A DNA stretch of 64,000 nucleotides from Steinernema hermaphroditum. Taxonomy: Eukaryota; Nematoda; Chromadorea; Rhabditida; Steinernematidae. Each line of letters begins with the position of its first letter. The stretch's first letter is position 1. Shown in pieces: positions 59,331 through 64,000 of the stretch. The position numbers were made by a program, and so were the translations under genes. The notes beneath the pieces are model-generated. The model searched no databases, had not been told where the DNA came from, and was given only the letters and a program-made list of their open reading frames with translations. Location: assembly GCA_030435675.1 (NCBI GenBank), contig CM059625.1:5518001-5582000 (forward strand). Reading direction: 5' to 3'.

Positions 59331-62300
59331 ATGATGCGGCTCGGACGGCGATATGTGGCGGCCCTACAGCTTACTGTAGTCACTGTCATCGGCATCTACA
59401 CCCTAATTCATATCAAAATTTCCTCTCACGTAAGTTGCCTTCTTTGATAATGGTTGCTCACGTAGCGATTAAGAAAGCAAAAGATAACAGACTCAGCGTA
59501 GCCCTTTCCAAATTGTATTTCACGGTCCGTCGCCTTCAGCCACTTGACAAATGCAAGCTGTTGCAAGTTGCCCTAACCATTGACTTGTTTCAAAGGGAAT
59601 GCAAATGTAACACGGGCGAAAACGGGCAGTTTTGAGAAAGAGTTCTAAGAAAGGCCAGACAGGTGAGCCTCACAATGTATCAGCTTTTCAGCAAAAGTTG
59701 ACAATGAGCTCGTACTGGCCGTGAACTGCAAATTTTTTATCAATTGAATCCCCTATATATAAATGGAGAACCGATGGGTCCGTTGGTCTGTGTGTGTGTG
59801 CGTGTGTGTGTTTTTCCGTGCGCACGGCGGAAACACCCACACAAAATAAGGACCCCGAGGGGAACCGAACCCGACACCGCCCGCTTACAAACAGAGAACG
59901 TTCGCAATGAGCCACACAGACAGTTGAGATGGTAGTGCTCTACTTCCACTATCTCTCTGGTGATGCTAGGCTTTGGGTTTTTTTTGCTGTTTTTGAGTGA
60001 TTTTTTGTCTATTTTGTAACCAGCAGTGTTTTCGGTTCGAGTTTCCTGAAACCTTACAATTTTTTCGCCCACTTCAGCCCTATCCATGAGCGCCAATCTT
60101 GCCGCCCGCAGGGCTATGGTGTCTTGCCGCCCGCAGGGCTACAGTTTTTTGGCCCCAACTTCAGCCCTATCCATGAGCGCCAAGCTTGCCGCCCGCAGGG
60201 CTACAGGCTAATTGGCTTTTAGTACCTGGAGGGCGCGAATTCGAGCGCAGCCGGGTTTATTGAAATAAAACACAGATCTAACAGTTTCCATACTGTTATG
60301 AGGAACGCACCTCGAGTTTGAATGATCGCACGATATGCCTCAATGCCTTAACCTGTTTTTGAAATGAACATCACATCGAACACATATGTTCACTCAAAGC
60401 CACCAAAATTAAACCAAAGGCAGCACATGATAAGGATGAACTCTAGGTTGAGTGGCTATCATAGAGGAAGTTGGAAAGTTGGATCATTGTTTTATTTTAT
60501 TATCAAGCATATGCTTCGCCTATATTCAACCATTTCCGGATGTCGAATTTTATCCTTTGCTTTTCTGATTGTATACTTCGAAGAAGAGACATATCTTTCT
60601 ATACTTGAGTACGCGCGCGGCAATCTCAAATGGAAAGTATGTTCGAAGAAAACAAAGCGACCTAAATCGTTGACTATGATCACTATTTTCAACGTTCTTT
60701 CACTATTTCCCCAAAAACAAAAGCAGTACATCATCGAGCTTAACAAACCTTTTACACAGACATTTCTAAATGTCGCCCACAAATGTCGGCTATGACTCAC
60801 AGGAAAGGAAATGCAAGCTAACGCTAATTGTATTTTTCGTAATAGCATTGCCACACAATGAATGACACACTAGCTTTCGTAGTAAACAACCACTCGGAGA
60901 CCACAATTTGTACGGCGTCTGGTAATAGATAAGCAATTCGAGATAAACATCGATAACGTCGTTGATATGTTAGCCATCGACCGTCGATCTAGCAGAATAC
61001 CGCAAACTTCCATTTCGCTTCAACATCACTACCACGCAAGGACAGAATATTACCATAGAAGAAATTATGACAAACCCTCATTTTGACTCACTTGAACAGC
61101 GCGTAAACTTCACCCCCTCTAAAGGTTTGCCTCCGTTGGAGACGATAATCTTTGACTGCTTTGTGCTTTAGAGCAAAAACTGATATTGTCGGTAGACACC
61201 GGTCACTTTAGCGATAACCTTCAAGGCTGTCCCGAGTGGAACTGCGCATTGACGACTGACATGAACGACTTCGACAAAGCCGATGTGGTTATGATCCGCT
61301 CAAGTGAGGCGATCAGTGAGAAGAAACGAAAGCCAGAACAGTACATCGTCTTCTTCACCCAGGTCAGTGCCGACTTCATCGATATGCTGCTGTATAGCGC
61401 GCAATTTAGGAATCACCTGTGCATACATACGTTGAAGTGCCGGACGAAAACTACTTTAATCTGAGCTTAAGTTATCGGCACGATTCGATCGGCGCATCGC
61501 CGTATGGATACACTGCTAAATTGGCGCCGGAATCGCGTAAGCCGAGCGGATCTGTCATTAACGGCACGCTGGTGCGTGGCAAATCGAAGGCGATCGCATG
61601 GTTCGTTAGTCACTGCAGCACGCCTAGTTCAAGAGAGAAATTGGTCGCACAACTTCAGGTCAGTACAGCATGCATGTCAAGGGGGTGAACAAAAGTCTGT
61701 CTCCGGAGCTACTTGAAATAATAGGGAATGCTGTAGAATGTCTGGAAATTTGCTTTTTGTCACTTTGTCTGTATTCCAAGATCACACACTGACAAAACAT
61801 GGTGATTCTGAAGATGGTCCATGTAACTTAACACACTAATGATCCAGAACTGCGATAGCCAACATTTACATGTTGTTGCATCTCATATTTACTAATACTG
61901 TCTAGCGTCTTGTCTTCCTTGGTATTGCCTGCTGCAGTCGTTTTCCCCATTTCGTAGCCTAATCTGGCCCCAGATTTTCCAAGGGGTTCTTTGCTGGCTC
62001 GCCCCATTCCTTCAGACGTATTTATCGGGGTTTCCGTTTTGCATCTGTCAGGTGAAATTCTATTTTCTTTTAGTTGCGGCTTCGTTGCTTTCCTTTATTC
62101 TTGACGCCTGGAAGGCATTCATTCTTCTTTGTGTCTATTAGACGCACTTCGGTCATTCTGAGCACCATTCGTCCTCGTTGACTTGTATGCTACCAGGTAG
62201 ACGCAGAGTTTTCGGATAGCAGGGACAACTCACTTCTGGAAGTTTCCATCACATCAGGACACTTCTGAAGTTCATTGCATTGCCTAAAGATTTCATCCAC

Positions 62301-63756
62301 TCTGAATTCTTCTGCTTATCTCCTTTGAGTAGTGAGAGAGACCTGAGGCTGACCTGATGCTCAGCGTTCAGTAAAACAGTCGTTTCTTTAGTGGCCAGAA
62401 TCTTCATTTTCTCTTTGCTAATCTTTAATATTAGGATCAGCCTGATTATTTGGCGAGCCTCAACTATAATATGCGAAGAAAATGAATATGGGTTCGCATA
62501 CGGCTCTCTCTCAACTTTATAGGCGCCTAACGCGACGCATGAGTCAAGCTACTTTACTTTACTTTACTCTTCAATAAATGACATTCGTCATGCAAGGGAT
62601 CTCATAATGCACACGGAATAACTGTAGATCACCGTAGTTGCTGCTTCTCTTCTTTCTTCGGCGCAGGGCACGAAGTCGGAGTTCAAGGCCCGACGTTCGA
62701 AACCCACCATCCTTTCAGTGTTCGCGGACTTTGAAGCGATGAAGAGGCTGTATCCAGAAGATGTACAGTGGTAGCGGAGCGTGGGTCTCATCACCGGAGC
62801 GGATGGCGGTGCAGGCTTCGGAGTTGGAGCGATTCTTAGGGTTGAAGCAACTCTAATAGTTCCTTTATTGTACACCCTTTGGAAAAGCGAGAACACATTT
62901 GTATACTAGAATTACTGAAAGCAGTTTTGGAAAACGATTTTTGTGATTTCATCTTTGAGAAACTCGTTTAAAATTGCTTTATTTTTTTTTTGCCATATCC
63001 GCTCTTAGTCAGGTTTTCTGATCGGCCAATTATTGTTGTTTTTTTCATTTGCATTCCTCATCGTGTACGTAACTATTTTTCGTTCCGGCGGAAGTGACCG
63101 CTTACAAAAACCTTCGTACTCTTCGTACCATTGCGTGCATGACAATTTTCTACGCATCGTACAGAGTGGAAAAATATTGTTTTATGTTGGCTTGTATGAA
63201 CTGAAATTGTTAGAAAAGCTCTCATACATCGTCTCACGCGCTTCTGTCACAAATAACTAGCAACTAGCTTGTTTTTCACACCACCAAACAATATGTAATT
63301 TTAGTTCAGACAAATAGCTCAAATATTCGATGTCCTATGCACTAGTGCTAATGATAAATTTACGGAATTTCAAGAAAGTCTAGAGCATGTGACTATTTCA
63401 GAAGTACATCCCGGTGGACATTTACGGCGACTGTGGGAACTTGAATTGTAAACGAGGAGACACGTGTGAAGATATGCTCGATAACGAGTGAGTCGTAGTC
63501 AGGAACGGTAGGGAAGACATGAATCTTTCAGCTACCACTTCTACATAACGTTCGAAAACAGCATATGCGACGATTACATAACGGAGAAGCTGTGGAATCA
63601 AGGCTACCAGCGAAATGTCATCCCCATCGTTCTGAGACGTTCGGTGGTGGAGCCATACGTACCTCCGAACTCGTTCATCGCCGTCGACGACTACGACAAT
63701 CTCGAAAATCTTGCAGCCGAACTGTACAGGATAATGAACGACAAAGCCCTTTACGC
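59331..63756 (+). CDS. Alpha-1,3-fucosyltransferase (GT10), 3' part outside the window
   Basis: Predicted Golgi type II enzyme that transfers fucose from GDP-fucose to N-glycans or related acceptors. Exons seen: 59331-59429, 61172 or 61174-61362, 61410-61658, 63402-63487, 63532-63756. The anchor is YVAALQLTVVTVIGIYTLIH at about residues 8-27. Exon 2 has KLILSVDTGHFSD and GCPEWNC, exon 3 FFTQESPVHTY and FNLSLSYRHDS, then AIAWFVSHCSTPSSRE. Exons 4-5 carry VDIYGDCG and YHFYITFENSICDDYITEKL, the Glyco_transf_10 signature that binds GDP-fucose, then NVIPIVL and PPNSFIAVDDY. After KALY the sequence is GC|GTAGGT: either a donor to an exon beyond the window or a stop one codon later. The usual C-terminal YFxW region is absent, so the first is more likely. 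Exon 2 keeps frame only from 61174 (TTTAGAG|CAA) unless a stem exon was missed. Confidence 0.9.
59740..60275. mobile_element. Repetitive element in fucosyltransferase intron 1
   Basis: The segment combines a GT run (59788-59811), a palindrome around TTTTTCCGTGCGCACGG with flanking GTGTGTG and CACCCACAC (59803-59842), and a GC-rich tandem further on. It differs sharply in composition from the AT-rich intron around it. The right part ends in GGAGGGCGCGAATTCGAGCG and GGGTTTATTGAAATAAAAC. No coding frame or matching ends were found, so the element type is open. Confidence 0.4.
60071..60203 (+). repeat. Tandem repeat with GCCGCCCGCAGGGCTA units
   Basis: CTTGCCGCCCGCAGGGCTA occurs at 60098, 60123 and 60185. 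A longer unit beginning ACTTCAGCCCTATCCATGAG (26 bp to CGCCAA) occurs at 60071 and 60158. GCCCGCAGGGC is itself nearly self-complementary. Confidence 0.85.
62588..62896 (-). pseudogene. Antisense gene-like fragment inside fucosyltransferase intron 3
   Basis: The minus strand has an open frame of about 102 codons with PTPKPAPPSAPVMRPTLRYH, then CTSSGYSLFIASKSANTERM, LNSDFVPCAEERREA and a stop. The block SDxVPxAEERR recurs at 54655-54755 in a shorter, stopped frame. The family is not recognised. It looks like an exon or fragment of a dispersed gene family rather than chance, because the protein frame is preserved between the two sites. Confidence 0.35.
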
Positions 63757-64000
63757 GTAGGTGCAGCAGACCCCTGTTAGGCTGAAGCAAAGCATTCGTT
63801 TTGTCGAAAGTCTTTTTCGGCTAGCTAATGAAATCAGACCCGGTACAATTGGAGAACATTTCGGTCCTTAAAAACGGAGCTCTTTGTTCAATAGGAGGAC
63901 AATGGAGGCGCAAAAAGGCTAATACATTTACCCGAGGCACTTTTAATCATTTATGAAAAGGGAACCCAATTTCATTAATCCTGTTAAATACGCGTGCTAA

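Overview
The window reads as a eukaryotic, nematode-type genome. Coding exons are short and mostly split by introns of 41-50 nt, with a few introns of 0.9-2.4 kb. Acceptors are mostly TTTCAG or TTTTAG. The gene content is typical of chromadorean (rhabditid-like) nematodes: serpentine chemoreceptors, a class-2 lipase of the lips type, a TIL-domain secreted protein, an FkbM-type methyltransferase and an alpha-1,3-fucosyltransferase. The species cannot be named from the sequence. All gene models here were spliced by hand from the sequence and checked for reading frame and exon-length consistency. No alignment or transcript data were used.

Left part (1-28 kb). A serpentine receptor of the Srg-like group lies on the plus strand (1075-4451) and has one 2.3-kb intron. 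A repeat-rich stretch follows (5.2-7.3 kb), with a GTACCAA-rich fold-back element, two perfect or near-perfect palindromes and one copy of a dispersed repeat (R1). A secreted class-2 lipase (8599-10518, plus) has a GC-AG intron. A 10-cysteine TIL protein lies at 12825-13493 (minus). From 13.6 to 21.1 kb no gene could be supported. A 113-residue secreted protein (21191-21532, plus) is followed by a four-transmembrane protein spread over 5.3 kb (21711-27000, minus).

Centre (29.7-48.3 kb). Five serpentine receptors of the Sra/Srab/Srb/Sre superfamily (Sre-like) stand head to tail on the minus strand. Conserved exon lengths split them into two subfamilies: two upstream genes (45654-48278 and 41866-44631) and three downstream genes (37550-40167, 32229-35534, 29758-31673). 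The large introns after the first transmembrane exon hold mobile elements: a small LTR element with two LTRs, PPT and candidate PBS (33880-34802), and a 440-bp element with long inverted repeats (39271-39711). The gap at 35.5-37.5 kb carries dispersed repeats R1 and R2.

Right part (48.3-64 kb). A long gene-poor stretch is followed by a type II membrane-anchored FkbM-family methyltransferase (53055-54441, minus) and, after another gap, the first five exons of a type II alpha-1,3-fucosyltransferase (from 59331, plus) that runs off the right edge. Its introns contain a GT-rich repetitive element with a GCCGCCCGCAGGGC tandem, and an antisense gene-like fragment related to one near 54.7 kb. The window joins environmental sensing (six receptors) with secreted and Golgi functions. 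The genes are not arranged as an operon, and no evidence in the sequence makes them one pathway.
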